NCBI GenBank assembly: GCA_034770075.1 | Contig: CM068383.1 | Span: forward strand, 34,787,094 to 34,851,093 | From: Aralia elata | Lineage: Eukaryota; Streptophyta; Magnoliopsida; Apiales; Araliaceae | DNA length: 64,000 bases | Direction of reading: 5' to 3' | In this document: piece after piece, positions 35,100-46,996 of the stretch | Layout of the letters: the number at the start of each line of letters is the position of its first letter | How positions within the stretch are numbered: the first letter of the stretch is position 1 | Notes under the pieces: model-generated | Told to the model about the DNA's origin: nothing | What the model saw: the letters and a program-made list of their open reading frames with translations, nothing else | Databases searched by the model: none | Made by a program: the position numbers and the translations under genes

Positions 35100-35783
35100 T
35101 GTAATACCCGAGAATTTGGAATAATATTAATATTAACTTTTCTATTTAAGTTGAATATTTATTCAGATATGAGTATACGTGATATGTCATCTTGGTAGTG
35201 ATGTGATATAGTGATTTCTTGTTTTAATTATTGAAGGAATGATTTATTAAGAAAAGAATTTATTAATGTTAATTAATTATTGTGTGACTAATAATCTATA
35301 TTAAATTATTTAAGTGTTATATGCCATGCTACTTGAGGTGTAACCGTATAATGAAATGTATATTATTTATAATAAAGTTTCTGTATTCATTTAATAATAT
35401 AAAAGGGATGTGCGACATGTAAATTGCATGAACATGCTATGTGACATATTGGCGTGTGATATGGACTATTAAATGTGCATTTTAATTACAGGAGGTAATA
35501 ATTGAAGTAAGCTAATAATTGTTAAATAATAATTCTTATAATACTTGAATGTTTATTGTAATAATATTCTATTATAGGAATAATGGAATAATAATGTATA
35601 TTAAATATTGGGTGTTAGCGATTAATTAGATTTCACTTTAATTAATGTACATGAATTATATGATATGTGTACATGTGACTAGTGATACAACGTGGTAGCA
35701 TTTAATTATTTAATACATCTTGACCTAAGTTTACATTTTAAATCAAGGTATGCTAATAAGCCTTGCTTGGAATGCTGAGTTTG
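35100..35783 (+). repeat. LTR fragment downstream of the Athila-type PPT
   Basis: It begins TGTAATACCCGAGAATTTGG right after the PPT and is AT-rich without reading frames. It is cut after 684 bp by the start of element B's LTR. Its continuation was not found on the other side of element B. Confidence 0.65.
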
Positions 35784-36693
35784 TGTAATATGCAAGAATT
35801 TTAAACTTTGTTATCAATTGATTTTGATATGTGAAATTTATTTTTATTTAATTCTACGAACTTAAGTAGATCTATGTGGGGTATTATTATTAAATTATAT
35901 AACCATACGACCTAATAATTTTCCTTACATTAAAGGGATTCACTAATAGTTTGAATAAATTAGTGGTTCAACCCTAAGATTGGATTGACAAGAAAATTTA
36001 GGGATAAATTAAATAAGCAATTTCATTTTATCACGATGTTGCATTAAATTTATCAGATTAAATAATTCGAATGAGGGATTATTGTTAAAATAAATATTTT
36101 AAACAATAAATTAATTGAGTTGGTTATTTAATTTAAATATTAGAAGTATAGTGTTATTAATAAATGGACTGGGCTGTTTCCCTCTTTTCATTTCAGCCGG
36201 CCCAACACCAATTGGGTTGGGCCCATGTCCTTGCACTGACGGTAGAACCCAATCCAAAAGGGGTCGGGGCAAGCCCATGGCTGTAAACCAAATTGGGGGC
36301 AGAGGAGGGGAGGGTTTTAGTTAAGCCTAATGTCCAGTTGTGCTCTCTCAATCAGACGGAATGAGTGAATGGGATGGGTGATGTGCGGCAGGGGTTGCCA
36401 AGTGCCAGCGTCGGCGTATAGGGAGACGACCGGTTGTTTGGACTGAGGAATGAACCTAGCGACCGACGACTACTTAAGGTTCGAAGTGGGCGACCGAGCA
36501 ATTACCGAACGGACCAAAGGATTCAAGCCCTAGGTGATTGACCGATGGGAAAGGCGCCGCGCGAGGGTCGGCCGACTGAACAGCTGGGCTCGGATGGGTT
36601 GATGTAGACCTACCGTCCGCCTACTCCTCTCTAGCCTTTGGTTATTACCTTGATCGATTAGGGTATTACCCATCAAATTGGGTAAACATTTCG

Positions 36694-36701
36694 CTATAAA
36701 T
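36694..36701 (+). promoter_or_regulatory. TATA box of the element B LTR
   Basis: CTATAAAT in the context TTTCGCTATAAATTGAAGCC is a good plant TATA box, and it is repeated in the 3' LTR at 46438-46445. It lies about 175 bp upstream of the donor at 36871, with a GAGAGAGA leader between. Confidence 0.65.
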
Positions 36702-36870
36702 TGAAGCCCTGGACCTTAACAAAGCTGCCGATATTTGTGAGTCCAAATTAGAGAGAGAGAAATCATAGAAGAAAAGGAAAAATTCGAAGGGGAAACTGGT
36801 CGTGGATGTCCGCCGAATTCACCACCTATTTTGGGAGAAGAAGAAGGACGGCAATCCGGACAACCTCAAG

Positions 36871-39190
36871 GTATAACAATAAGCTGCCATGACAGTGCTT
36901 GTGGGTTGTTTTATTTTATTTTATTTTTTTTCTCTGTACTTGGAATTGTGTTATTCCTCTGTGTTTGGGTTGTATTGTGTTGATGGAAACTCTGGTATTG
37001 CAGAACCTTAAGGTTCGGACAGCACGATTGTGTATAGGGAATAGACCAGTGTTGGGTAGCACGCCCAACATGTGTTTGATGTAATGCCTGAACCAGATTG
37101 TGCTTCACTTGGTATTAAGTGTACTGTCGATACACATTGTTTATATAAAAATCAAATTTTGGTCTATTATATATTGGTATCTTGTCTGTCCCCAGAAACT
37201 GAAACCAGTGTTGTCGTTTTTTTCCCTACTGTGATGAGTAATGATCTGGTTAGATTGCAGGAATTTGTTGTGTTGTGTGATAATGAGGCTGCTGAGTTCG
37301 GCATGCCTATAAAGGAATAAACATATGATTATCACCATTAGTAATATTATGCAATAATTGAATTATTTTCCAAGTGGGTTGTTGAATTCATTAGCTTATT
37401 CAACTAAGGTAACTAGCAAGTGAAGTTTATTCAGTTAAGTGTCCATTATTTAACTATGATCAAACAATAAACTATGGATGATAATTATTTAACTATTATG
37501 CAATTAATAATAACTAGATGTAATACTATTGGAAGAATTATTAGTTGAATTAATAATGCACTAATAAAATAATTATTTATTATTTAACATTAAATAATAA
37601 ATAAAAAAAATAAATATTTAATTATTATTTAATAATAATTAAGTATGAGTAAAGTAAATAAATTAATTATTATTTAACATTAAATAATAAATAAAGTTAA
37701 TAATTACTTAATTATTATCGAATTATTATTAAATAATAATAGAGTATGGGTAAAATTAATAAATTAATTATTTATTATTTGATATGAATAAGTAAAGATA
37801 ATGGTTACTTAATTTATATTAGATAATAATTGAGTATGAGTAGAGTAGTAAATTAATTATTTAATTAATATCAGATAAGGAATAAGGGGTAATAATTACT
37901 TAATTACCTTTAACAGTGAATAGTAGCTAAGTGCAAATAAAATTAACTAACTTATTATTAATTAGTCACTATTAGATAGTAATGCACTAGTAAATTTATT
38001 ATTTATTTTTATAAATAATAAATAGGGATTATTAACCAAATAAATTAAAAACAAGTAAGGTTACCATTATGAATGTTCAAATAATAAATAAACATGGTTA
38101 GCTAATTAAAATAATGATTTGAGGACATTAATTAATTTCTATTTAACTACGGTTAAGTAGAAATTGAAGGTTGATAGAATTAGTAAAGTAATGTTAATTG
38201 TTAGTGATGTTTATCACTTCAGAGAACATTGCTAGTAATAATTCCTCAGTCTACAGATAAATTAAGTGTTTTATAGGATTGAGGATGGTCTATTGACTTA
38301 TATGTTATGTGAATTGTTTATCAGCTAAATAGATAGCATAAGTGAGTGTAACTATGCCATACTAATTGATAAATCGACTTTATCAAATGATAGGTCATTC
38401 CAGGCCAATTAATTAAAGCTAAAATTAGTTGTAGCTGAGCAGACAGACAAGTTTCCTTTAACCCTACTCAATTTACATTCGAGCAAGATGTGATGTATTA
38501 TGCAAGTCCCCTTCTCCTGAAATTTTATCTTGCGAAACTTTCTTTAAACCTACTCAATTATGTTCGAGCAGGCTACTATTGTATTGTAGCATGAAATTTT
38601 ATTTCCAAGAATGCTTAAGTGGTTTAATCAATTTACAATTAATCCACATCTATATTTTTGACACTCGTACTCAGTGCAATTGAATTCGTACAGTCTTGGA
38701 TTTGTGCATTTATTAAAGTTCCGTAATTCACGAACTATTTAAGAATGAGTCTGGACCTTTGTTTCGGTCAGGCAAACATGTGAGGAATTATATAAGCTGT
38801 CCGGACCAATTAATGGTATGGATTCTTAGACTAAAATGAACATCCCTTATTATTATAGGGAAGTACCCCATGTATCGAATATAAGGTACAAACAATAGAG
38901 TTAAATGTTATGCATATACATAGCGTACGCGAGGCTGATCCCCTCAAGTACTTATTCTGTAGCCAGTAACCAAAGGGTCAACCAGCTATTGACTCCCTTG
39001 GAAGTTATTGTTCAAAGTCTACTTGACTAGAAATTTTCATAAAAGCAATTATTGTTCTTGCTTTCGATATTCATATTGTTGAATCCTCTCTCTATATTCC
39101 ATTCATCATGATATATCCTTTATTGTTATATTTTAAACTTGTTGAGCAATCTAGTTGCTCATCCTTGCCATATCATGACTTTTATTGTAG
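36871..39190 (+). other. Putative intron inside the element B LTR
   Basis: The donor is CCTCAAG|GTATAAC and the acceptor TTTATTGTAG|CT, 2320 nt apart. Position relative to the leader and to the lysine-rich frame is the same as in LTR A1. Only the sequence supports it. Confidence 0.4.
38440..38640 (+). repeat. Hairpin/GCAAGT motif region of LTR B
   Basis: This corresponds to the hairpin array of LTR A: ACAAGTTTCCTTTAACCC, then CTCAATTTACATTCGAGCAAG, TGCAAGTCCCC and CTCAATTATGTTCGAGCAGG. Stems here are shorter (CTC/GAG), so the structure is weaker than in A1. Confidence 0.55.
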
Positions 39191-39243
39191 CTAAACCCGA
39201 GACATCAGCAAAGGGCAAGGGTAAAGAAAAGATGAAGTGGTAG
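39191..39243 (+). CDS. Putative lysine-rich terminal exon in LTR B
   Basis: After acceptor TTGTAG (ending 39190) and two bases the codons read KPETSAKGKGKEKMKW and a stop at 39241-39243. The phase and composition match LTR A1 although the nucleotide sequences are well diverged. It is preceded by TTGAGCAATCTAGTTGCTCA and TCCTTGC. Confidence 0.3.
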
Positions 39244-39505
39244 GCTTCACGTAGCTAGCTTTATTTTATGTTTAGTCTAATTTGCTATTAATGTAATTCG
39301 AACCCTGATTTCTATTTAGGGTATGTTTCCGGGGTATGTATTAAGGTTATTGTATCTTGGGACTAGTAACACCTTTTGAATGACAACATATGTTCATTAT
39401 ATTCCGTGTTTAGTTATTGTATGTTGTTGGAGGTGAATGTTTGTATTGGAACGTGATGATCGAATCCGGGTAGTTGGAGACCCGAATTTGGGGGCGTCAC
39501 AGGTT

Positions 39506-39517
39506 GGTATCATAGCT
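39506..39517 (+). other. Primer binding site of element B
   Basis: TGGTATCATAGC is the initiator tRNA-Met type with one change (CATAGC for CAGAGC), three bases after the LTR end at 39502. Confidence 0.88.
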
Positions 39518-39754
39518 GTAGGTTATAAACTTTTGGATCGCGAAACCTAGGTTATGCCCTTAGTTTTAAACTCGTATTGAGTACGCTAGGATGTGAGTCG
39601 AGGAGATTCGGATAATGGCCTTGTCTGGCGGTGGATTGTGGAAATCTGCCGAGCCTAGTTGTATATGATAAAATATCATTTCATTTTATCAATGAACATA
39701 TTTTATTATGATACTGACGTCTGGTTATTTGTTGTCTCTGTCTGTGGTTATAGG

Positions 39755-40564
39755 ATGCCTGACATAGGGATGCCCAGTCCTGCTAGAGAGGTGGAGTTCA
39801 CCGACATCCATGTGGACACAGTGGGTTTAGTCGAGGTACAGCCAAGCGAGCCAGAGACGGACATAAGGGATGAGGCTGAGGCCGAATATGGTTCTGAGGA
39901 GGAGCCGGTTACTGGAAGGGTGCTGAGACAGTTGAGTGATGATGGGGAGGACCTAATGACAGAGGATGATGAGCCACCTGCATATGCAGATGGCATGGGC
40001 TCTACTGCTGATGATATCATTGAAGGACTGTCAGGTAGGAATGAGGAGCTCGAGAACTGAGTAGCCCATTTGGAGGAACAGAACCAGACCCATCAGGCCA
40101 TGGAAGATCAGTATAGGGAGTTAGCGTATCAGCTGGAGAATGAGTTGGGATTGCTGAAGGTACAACTACAGGGGTATGAGGCCTCAGCACAACAGATTGG
40201 ACCACTACTACATCAGATGGTGGCCAGGAATGTCGAGCTGAGGGAGAAGTTGGAACGAAAGGAAGCGGAGTTAGCCGAGTTGAGGGTCAAGCATGAGGCT
40301 ACGAAGTTCGAGTTCGATCTACAGATTGCTGAAGGGATTCGGGTCAGAGACGCCTGGGTCAGAGCAGCGAGGAGAGTTGATCAGCTGGAGGACAAGTTGG
40401 AGGCAGGAGCTGTAAGGATAGAGACCTTAGTGTTAGCTCTTGACGCAGCCTATAGGAGGCCTCGTACTGAAATGGGAGAATCTAGTCGCTTGGTTCGTCG
40501 CCGAGTCATGGGTGGAGTGTTTTCCTCAAATCAGCAGAGGCAGGTTCGTCACGACATGCAGTGA
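39755..40564 (+). pseudogene. Extra ORF before gag: acidic protein with long coiled coil
   Basis: From the ATG at 39755 (MPDIGMPSPAREVEF) the frame runs to a stop at 40564, broken only by a TGA at 40058-40060 (about 269 codons in all). The first 100 residues are acidic (DEAEAEYGSEEEP, LMTEDDEPP). From about residue 95 heptad-like Leu/Glu/Gln repeats (HLEEQN, LAYQLENELG, ELREKLERKEAELAEL, VDQLEDKLEAG) predict a coiled coil of about 130 residues, then a basic tail (RLVRRRVMGG). An acceptor-like GTTATAG precedes the ATG. Element A, with a closely related gag, has nothing here. I do not recognise the family. Confidence 0.6.
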
Positions 40565-40955
40565 CGTGTTAGTTGGGTGTCTTGTCAGGGTATGGGTGCA
40601 GTAAGTCCCACTTTTTGGTTATAATAGGGACATATTCGTGTGTAAACCCCTATATTTTGTAGCATGCTTGGGGTAGCAGTTAAACCCCAACTTTTGTTTG
40701 ATAGAGGGGTGGAAGGTTATTATTTCCCCACTTTTTGGTTAATGTTTGATAGGACATGCCATAACGCATTTATAGAAGTATGCCACAAGTTGAGTCCGGT
40801 TGTATTAAAACAGTGGTATATGAATATAAATGCAGTTGTTTTATGTAAAGCAAATGTGTTTGATAGATGTTCTACTCTTAATTGTTGATTTCAATGCCAT
40901 ATTGTGTAAAATATAAAACTATAGGTAAAAGTCAGCGGTTTTCCTTTATCAGATC
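40565..40955 (+). other. Non-coding stretch between the extra ORF and gag
   Basis: No gene is seen. A motif CCCACTTTTTGGTTA occurs near 40608 and again near 40728, an imperfect duplication. The end, TTTCCTTTATCAG at about 40940-40952, is acceptor-like and lies just before the gag ATG at 40956. Confidence 0.5.
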
Positions 40956-42060
40956 ATGCCGCCGAGAGGACGACCGCGTAACCAGCGGGTCGAGGGGTCA
41001 AAAAGCGAAGTTGGGGACCAACCCAATCCAATGAGAGTGTTTACAGAGATGCTGGCGGAAGCCATACAAGCGAGGCCGCCACCTGTAGGGACCCAACCAG
41101 CACCCCAGCCAGCGCATCATTTGGCTAACTTTAAAGATTTCAAACTGGTTGGACCACCCGAGTTCAAGGGAACTCTTAACCCAATCGAAGCACAAACTTG
41201 GATCAAAGAAATAGAGAAGGTCTTCGAGGTTGCGCGGGTGGCCGAGGAACAGAAAACCGGATTTGCCACTTTCATGCTGAAGGGCGAGGCTAACTATTGG
41301 TGGAAGGCCAATAAGGGACGAGCAGGCGAGCGAGTCATTTCGTGGGACAGATTTAAAGAGCTATTCTTCGAAAATTATTTTCCGGAGAATACATAGCAGG
41401 ACATGGAAGTTAAGTTCCTGGAACTAAAACAGGGGAGTATGACTGTCGTAGAGTACGCGGCAAAATTCAATGAGTTGGCTCGATTTGCCCCACATCAGGT
41501 GGACACAGAGGCTAGGAAGGCAAGAAGATTTGAGTTGGGATTGAAACCATGGGTGCAGAAGTCAGTCGCGATATTGAAGATTAAGAACTTCTCGGAACTG
41601 CTAGAAAGGGCTATCATTCTGGAGGGAGGCAATGAAGCGGTGGCACGATTCAACCAAGACAGAAAGAAGAGTCAGGAAATAACCAAAGCGGGGAGCAGCG
41701 GAGGCAGCAACCCCAATAAGCGCAGATGGAATGAAAGCCAATCGTCTGGGAGCAATAAATCCGGAGGAGAGGCTAAGAAAAGTGGGAAGTGTAGCAACTG
41801 CGGGAAGAATCACTCGGGGGAGTGCATGAAGGGGAGGAGCGTTTGTTACCGTTGTGGACAACCAGGGCACATGGCTCCTCAGTGTCCGAACAAACAGAAA
41901 GGAGGATGTTTCTCTTGTGGATCGCCCGACCATCAGATTAAGGACTGTCCGAAGAGGAAGGGTGACGTCGGGAGTGGTAACAGGAATAACAACAACAACA
42001 GCGGGAATAACAACTGGCTGAGCTACGGGACACCAGCCAGTCAAGCCAACAGACCAACGA
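40956..42060 (+). pseudogene. Element B gag with three intact CCHC zinc knuckles
   Basis: The start is MPPRGRPRNQRV at 40956. Capsid-type motifs follow (FKGTLNPIEAQTWIKEIEK, GEANYWWKAN, FFENYFPENT, EYAAKFNELARFAP, RRFELGLKPWV), then a Ser/Gly/Asn-rich basic segment and three zinc knuckles: CSNCGKNHSGEC, CYRCGQPGHMAPQC and CFSCGSPDHQIKDC. A single TAG at 41394-41396 breaks the frame; everything else to the protease is open. It would package the element RNA in the particle. Confidence 0.92.
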
Positions 42061-43470
42061 CACGCACGTTCAACATGACTGTCCAGGATGCGGTGGAATC
42101 CAAGGACGTGGTGTCAGGTATCATCCCAATCAATGATATAAATGCATATATGTTATTCGATTCGGGGGCTACCTGCTCTTTTGTTTCTGCAAAATTTGCT
42201 AATCAGTTAAATTTACCTCGTGAAGAGTTAGAACACCCTATAAACGTAGAAGTAGCAAACAAGGAAATTATCCCCGTAGAATACATTCATAGGAACTGTT
42301 GTGCTGAATTGCGAAGATTTAAACTCAACGTGGACCTGATACCAATTCGGTTGGGAGAGTTTGATGTAATCCTGGGAATGGATTGGCTATCAATTCACGG
42401 AGCAGTTATTGACTGTAAGGGGAAGTGTGTACACCTGAAGACTCCTAATAAGTCGAAGGTGGTATTCTATGGTAGTAAATCACCAAGACAATCTTATTGT
42501 CTGACTATGATGCAAACCAAGAAATTGTTTAAGAAAGGTTGTGTATGTTATTTGGCCCACGTGGTTGATACTCGACAGATTGGGGGTGAGCTGAGTCAAA
42601 TACCAATCGTGAGGGAATTCGCCAACGTCTTCCCAGATGAGCTTCCGGGACTGCCGCCGGACAGGGAAATTGAGTTCGTAATCGACTTGGTACCGAGAAC
42701 CGCACCAATATCGAAGTCACCGTATCGAATGGCACCTGTAGAAATGAAAGAGTTGATGGTTTAACTGCAGGAACTATTAGACAAGGGTTATATCAGACCA
42801 AGCGTGTCCCCGTGGGGAGCGCCGGTTCTGTTTTTAAAGAAGAAGGATGGTTCTATGAGGCTTTGTATCGACTATCGGGAGTTGAACAAAATTACGATTA
42901 AGAATAGGTATCCGCTTCCTAGGATTGACGATCTATTTGATCAACTTAAGGGAGCGAAATACTTTTCAAAAATTGACCTAAGAACAGGCTATCATCAGCT
43001 GAAGGTGAGGCATGAAGATATTCCGAAGACGGCATTCAGGACTCGTTATGGACACTTCGAGTTCCTAGTAATGTCATTTGGATTAACGAATGCACCAGTG
43101 ACATTTATGGATATGATGAACAGAGTGTTCAAGCAGTACTTGGACAAGTTTGTAGTCATATTCATCGATGACATCTTGGTGTATTTAGAGTCAGAGGAGG
43201 AACATGCTGACCATTTAAAGATTGTATTGGAAGCTCTTAGGAGGGAGAAGTTGTATGCGAAGTTTTCTAAGTGTGAGTTTTGGTTGCAGAGGGTGCAATT
43301 TCTGGGTCACGTCATCGACAAAAATGGTGTTTCGGTGGACCCAGCAAAAGTAGAAGCAGTTATCAATTGGGAACCACCAAATATGCCAACAGAGATCAGG
43401 AGTTTCTTAGGATTAGCAGGATACTATCGGAGATTCATTCAGGATATTTCAAAGATAGCATCACCAGAAA
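42061..43470 (+). pseudogene. Element B protease and reverse transcriptase
   Basis: It runs in the same frame as gag. Protease: LFDSGATCSFVSAKFA (active-site DSGA) and the ILGMDWLSIHGA flap region. RT: KSPYRMAP, then an in-frame TAA at 42762-42764, GWGAPVLF-type start ([16 protein letters not shown]), [26 protein letters not shown] and the catalytic FIDDILVY. Near 43465 a deletion shifts the frame (DISKIASP then the wrong frame), and the downstream RNase H continues in another frame. Confidence 0.92.
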
Positions 43471-44188
43471 AACAGTTAAGTTCGTTTGGTCGGAGAAATG
43501 CGAGAAAAGTTTTATGGAGCTAAAAAAGAGACTTAGTCAAGCACCGGTGTTGACCTTACCAGACAACACTGGGGGTTTCGTAGTGTATAGCGATGTGTCA
43601 CACAAGGGTCTTGGCTGTGTGCTGATGCAGCACGGCAAGGTCGTGGCGTACGCATCACGTCAGCTGAAGGACTATGAGAAGGGTTACCCGACTCATGACC
43701 TGGAGTTAGCCGCGGTGGTTTTCGCCTTGAAGATTTGGAGGCACTACCTATACGGGGAGAAGTGTGAGATATATACAGATCACAAAAGTCTAAAATATAT
43801 CTTCACTCAGAAAGAACTGAATATGCGGCAGCGCCGATGGTTGGAATTGATCAACGATTACGACTGTGAGATTCTGTACCATCCAGACAAAGCAAACGTA
43901 GTGGCTGATGCCTTAAGCAGGAAAGGCAAAGCGAAATTGATGCAGCTGACAATTCAAGAGGAGTTGATAAAAGACCTTGAACGTCTGGAATTAGAGGTTA
44001 AGTATCCGATGGAGATGGACGAAAAATTATTTACCGTGACAGCGGGTCCGACTCTACTGGATAAGATAAAGGAGGCTCAAGAATTTGATGAAGAATGCAT
44101 TGACATTAAGAAGCGACTATTGGAGGGAAAAACGTTGAAGTACCAGATTGACAACACAGGATTGCTGAGGTTCGAGGGAAGGATCTGA
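43471..44188 (+). pseudogene. Element B RNase H and connection to integrase
   Basis: After the frameshift the frame reads [15 protein letters not shown], the RNase H motifs [53 protein letters not shown] and ADALSRK, and a spacer to a TGA at 44186-44188. In the first catalytic motif an aspartate is present (YSDVS), though the usual alanine or serine after it is valine. Confidence 0.9.
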
Positions 44189-45481
44189 GTACCATACGTA
44201 CCGGACTTAAGGGAAGAAATATTGCAGGAGGCCCATAATACGAGATTCTCGGTACATCCAGGTAGCACCAAGATGTATCAAGATCTTCGTCAGCATTATT
44301 GGTGGCCGCATTTGAAGGGAGAAGTTGCCGAATACGTCAGCCAGTGTTTAACTTGCCAGAGGGTCAAGGCAGAGCATAAGCGGCCGAGCGGATTGTTGCA
44401 ACCTCTAGAGATTCCAGAATGGAAGTGGGAGCACATCACAATGGATTTTGTGGTAGGACTTCCAACGACACAGAAGGGTCTAGACGCTATCTGGGTGATT
44501 GTAGATCGTTTGACCAAGTCTGCACATTTTCTACCGATCAAGATCAGGTACAAATTGGAGCAATTAGCGAAGCTTTATGTAAAAGAGATAGTATCGCGGC
44601 ATAGAGTGTCGGTATCGATTGTATCTGACAGAGATCCACGCTTCACGTCAAATTTTTGGAGAAGTCTACAAGAAAGGATGGGAACGCAGTTGAGGTTGAG
44701 TACAGCGTATCATCCTCAGACTGATGGCCAGAGCGAGCGAACGATTCAGACCTTGGAAGATATGCTGAGGGCTGTCGTAATGGACTTAAAGGGCAGCTGG
44801 GACGATCACTTGCCACTAGTAGAGTTTGCTTACAACAACAGTTACCATGCTAGCATTGGCATGCCACCGTACGAAGCGTTATATTGAAGGAAGTGTCGAA
44901 CGCCGTTATGTTGGGATGAGGTTGGTGAGCGGAGATTGTTGGGACCAGAATTGGTACAATAAACTGTGGAAATCATTAAAGTAATAAGACATTGTTTACT
45001 AGTAGCCCAGGATCGTCAGAAGAAGTATGCCAACTTACATCGTCAGAAGCGAGACTTTTAAGTTGGTAGCTTTGTGTTTTTGATGGTATCTCCTTGGAAA
45101 GGGAAGATCCGTTTTGGGAAGAAGGGCAAATTGAGCCCTAGGTTCATAGGACCTTTTGAAATATTAAGGAAAATAGGCGAAGTGGCATACGAGTTAGAGT
45201 TACCTCCTGAACTTGAGCACATTCACAACGTGTTCCATGTATCAGTGTTACGTCCATATAAGCCAGACTACAAGCATGTTATTTCCTATGAGCCAATTCA
45301 AGTCGAGAAGGACTTATCGTACGAGGAGATTCCTGTCCAAATACTGGATAGGAAGGAGCAAAAGCTGAGGAATAAAATCATTCATTCCGTTAAAGTCCTC
45401 TAGAGGAATCACGCGGTGGAAGAAGCTACGTGGAAACTCGAAGAGAAAATGAGAGCAAATTACCCGCAATTGTTTGAGTAA
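44189..45481 (+). pseudogene. Element B integrase with chromodomain
   Basis: It continues in the same frame. Zinc region: H...H and CLTCQRVK. Core: [18 protein letters not shown] and [11 protein letters not shown], so the D, D and E residues are present. Then GPF and [13 protein letters not shown], and the chromodomain up to the stop at 45479-45481. Further in-frame stops are at 44885-44887, near 44960, near 45059, and at 45401-45403 inside the chromodomain. Several fit CGA, CAA or TGG codons turned into stops. Confidence 0.92.
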
Positions 45482-45515
45482 TCTTAGGTTGAAATTCTGA
45501 GGACGAAATTTTTAT

Positions 45516-45528
45516 AAGGGGGAGAGGA
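45516..45528 (+). other. Polypurine tract of element B
   Basis: AAGGGGGAGAGGA lies immediately before the 3' LTR start TGTAATATCC at 45529, about 35 bp after the integrase stop. Confidence 0.88.
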
Positions 45529-46996
45529 TGTAATATCCCAGAATTTTAAACTTTGTCATCAATTGATTTTGATATGTGAAATTTATTTTTATTTAATTCT
45601 ACGAACTTAAGTAGATCTATGTGGGGTATTATTATTAAATTATATAACCATACGACCTAATAATTTTCCTTACATTAAAGGGATTCACTAATAGTTCGAA
45701 TAAATTAGTGGTTCAACCCTAAGATTGGATTGACAAGAAAATTTGGGGATAAATTAAATAAGCAATTTCATTTTATCACGATGTTGCATTAAATTTATCA
45801 AATTAAATAATTCGAATGAGGGATTATTGTTAAAATAAATATTTTAAACAATAAATTAATTAAGTTGGTTATTTAATTTAAATATTAGAAGTATAGTGTT
45901 ATTAATAAATGGACTGGGTCGTTTCCCTATTTTCATTTCAGCCGGCCCAACACCAATTGGGTTGGGCCCATGCCCTTGCACTGACGGTAGAACCCAATCC
46001 AAAAGGGGTCGGGGCAAGCCCATGGCTGTAAACCAAATTGGGAGCAGAGGAGGGGAGGGTTTTAGTTGAGCCTAATGTCCAGTTGTGCTCTCTCAATCAG
46101 ACGGAACGAGTGAATGGGATGGGTGATGTGTGGCAGGGGTTGCCAAGTGCCGGCGTCGGCGTATAGGGAGACGACCGGTTGTTTGGACTGAGGAATGAAC
46201 CTAGCGACTGGCGGCTACTCAAGGTTCGAATTGGGCGACCGAGCAATTACCGAACGGACCAAAGGATTCAAGCCCTAGGTGATTGATCGATGGGAAAGGC
46301 GCCGTGTGAGGGTCGGCCGAATGAACAGCTGGGCTCGGATGGGTTTATGTAGACCTACCTCCGCCTACTCCTCTCTAGCCCTTGGTTATTACCTTGATCG
46401 ATTAAGGTATTACCCAGCAAATTGGGTAAACATTTCGCTATAAATTGAAGCCTTGGACCCTAGTAAAGCTGCCAATATTTGTGAGTCCAAATTAGAGAGA
46501 GAGAAATCATAGAAGAAAAGGAAAAATTCGAAGGGGAAACTGGTCGTGGATGTCCGCCGAATTCACCACCTATTTTGGGAGAAGAAGAAGGACGGCAATC
46601 CGGATAACCTCAAGGTATAACAATAAGCTGCCATGACAGTGCTTGTGGGTTGTTTTATTTTTTTTTATTATTTTTTTTCTCTGTACTTGGAATTATGTTA
46701 TTTCTCTGTGTTTGGGTTGTATTGTGTTGATGGAAACTCTGGTATTGCAGAACCTTAAGGTTCGGACAGCACGATTGTGTATAGGGAATAGACCAGTGGT
46801 GGGTTTTAGCACGCCCAACATGTGTTTGATGTAATGCCTGAACCAGATTGTGCTTCACTTGGTATTAAGTGTACTGTCGATACACATTGTTTATATAAAA
46901 ATCAAATTTTGGTCTATTATATATTGGTATCTTGGCTGTCCCCAGAAACTGAAACCAGTGTTATCGTTTTTTTTCCCTACTGTGATGAGTAATGAT
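45529..46996 (+). repeat. 3' LTR of element B, truncated
   Basis: It matches the 5' LTR from its first base to the position equivalent to about 37249, including TATA box, leader and donor (near 46613). It then breaks off at gatgagtaatgatc, where the 5' LTR continues tggttagattgc. The remaining 2.25 kb are missing; fragment F follows at once. Confidence 0.92.

Larger units (their letters stand above)
35784..39502 (+). repeat. 5' LTR of element B (3719 bp)
   Basis: It starts TGTAATATGCAAGAATTTT (the 3' LTR has TGTAATATCCCAGAATTTT) and ends GGGGGCGTCACA before the PBS. Inside are a TATA box (36694), leader and donor (36870/36871), a long AT-rich stretch with TAATTATTTAT-like repeats (37480-38110), a hairpin region (38440-38640), and a hairpin plus acceptor plus lysine-rich frame (39140-39243). 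A GC inverted repeat, GGCCCAACACCAATTGG then GTTGGGCC, lies near 36197-36221. Confidence 0.92.
35784..46996 (+). mobile_element. Tekay-type chromovirus element B, nearly complete
   Basis: Order: 5' LTR (35784-39502), PBS (39506), extra coiled-coil ORF (39755-40564), gag (40956), protease, RT, RNase H, integrase with chromodomain (to 45481), PPT (45516-45528), and 3' LTR (45529-46996, cut short). It is inserted in the LTR fragment at 35783. The two LTRs show about 30-40 differences over the 1.46 kb that can be compared by eye. With many stops in the genes this marks an old, inactive copy. Confidence 0.93.
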
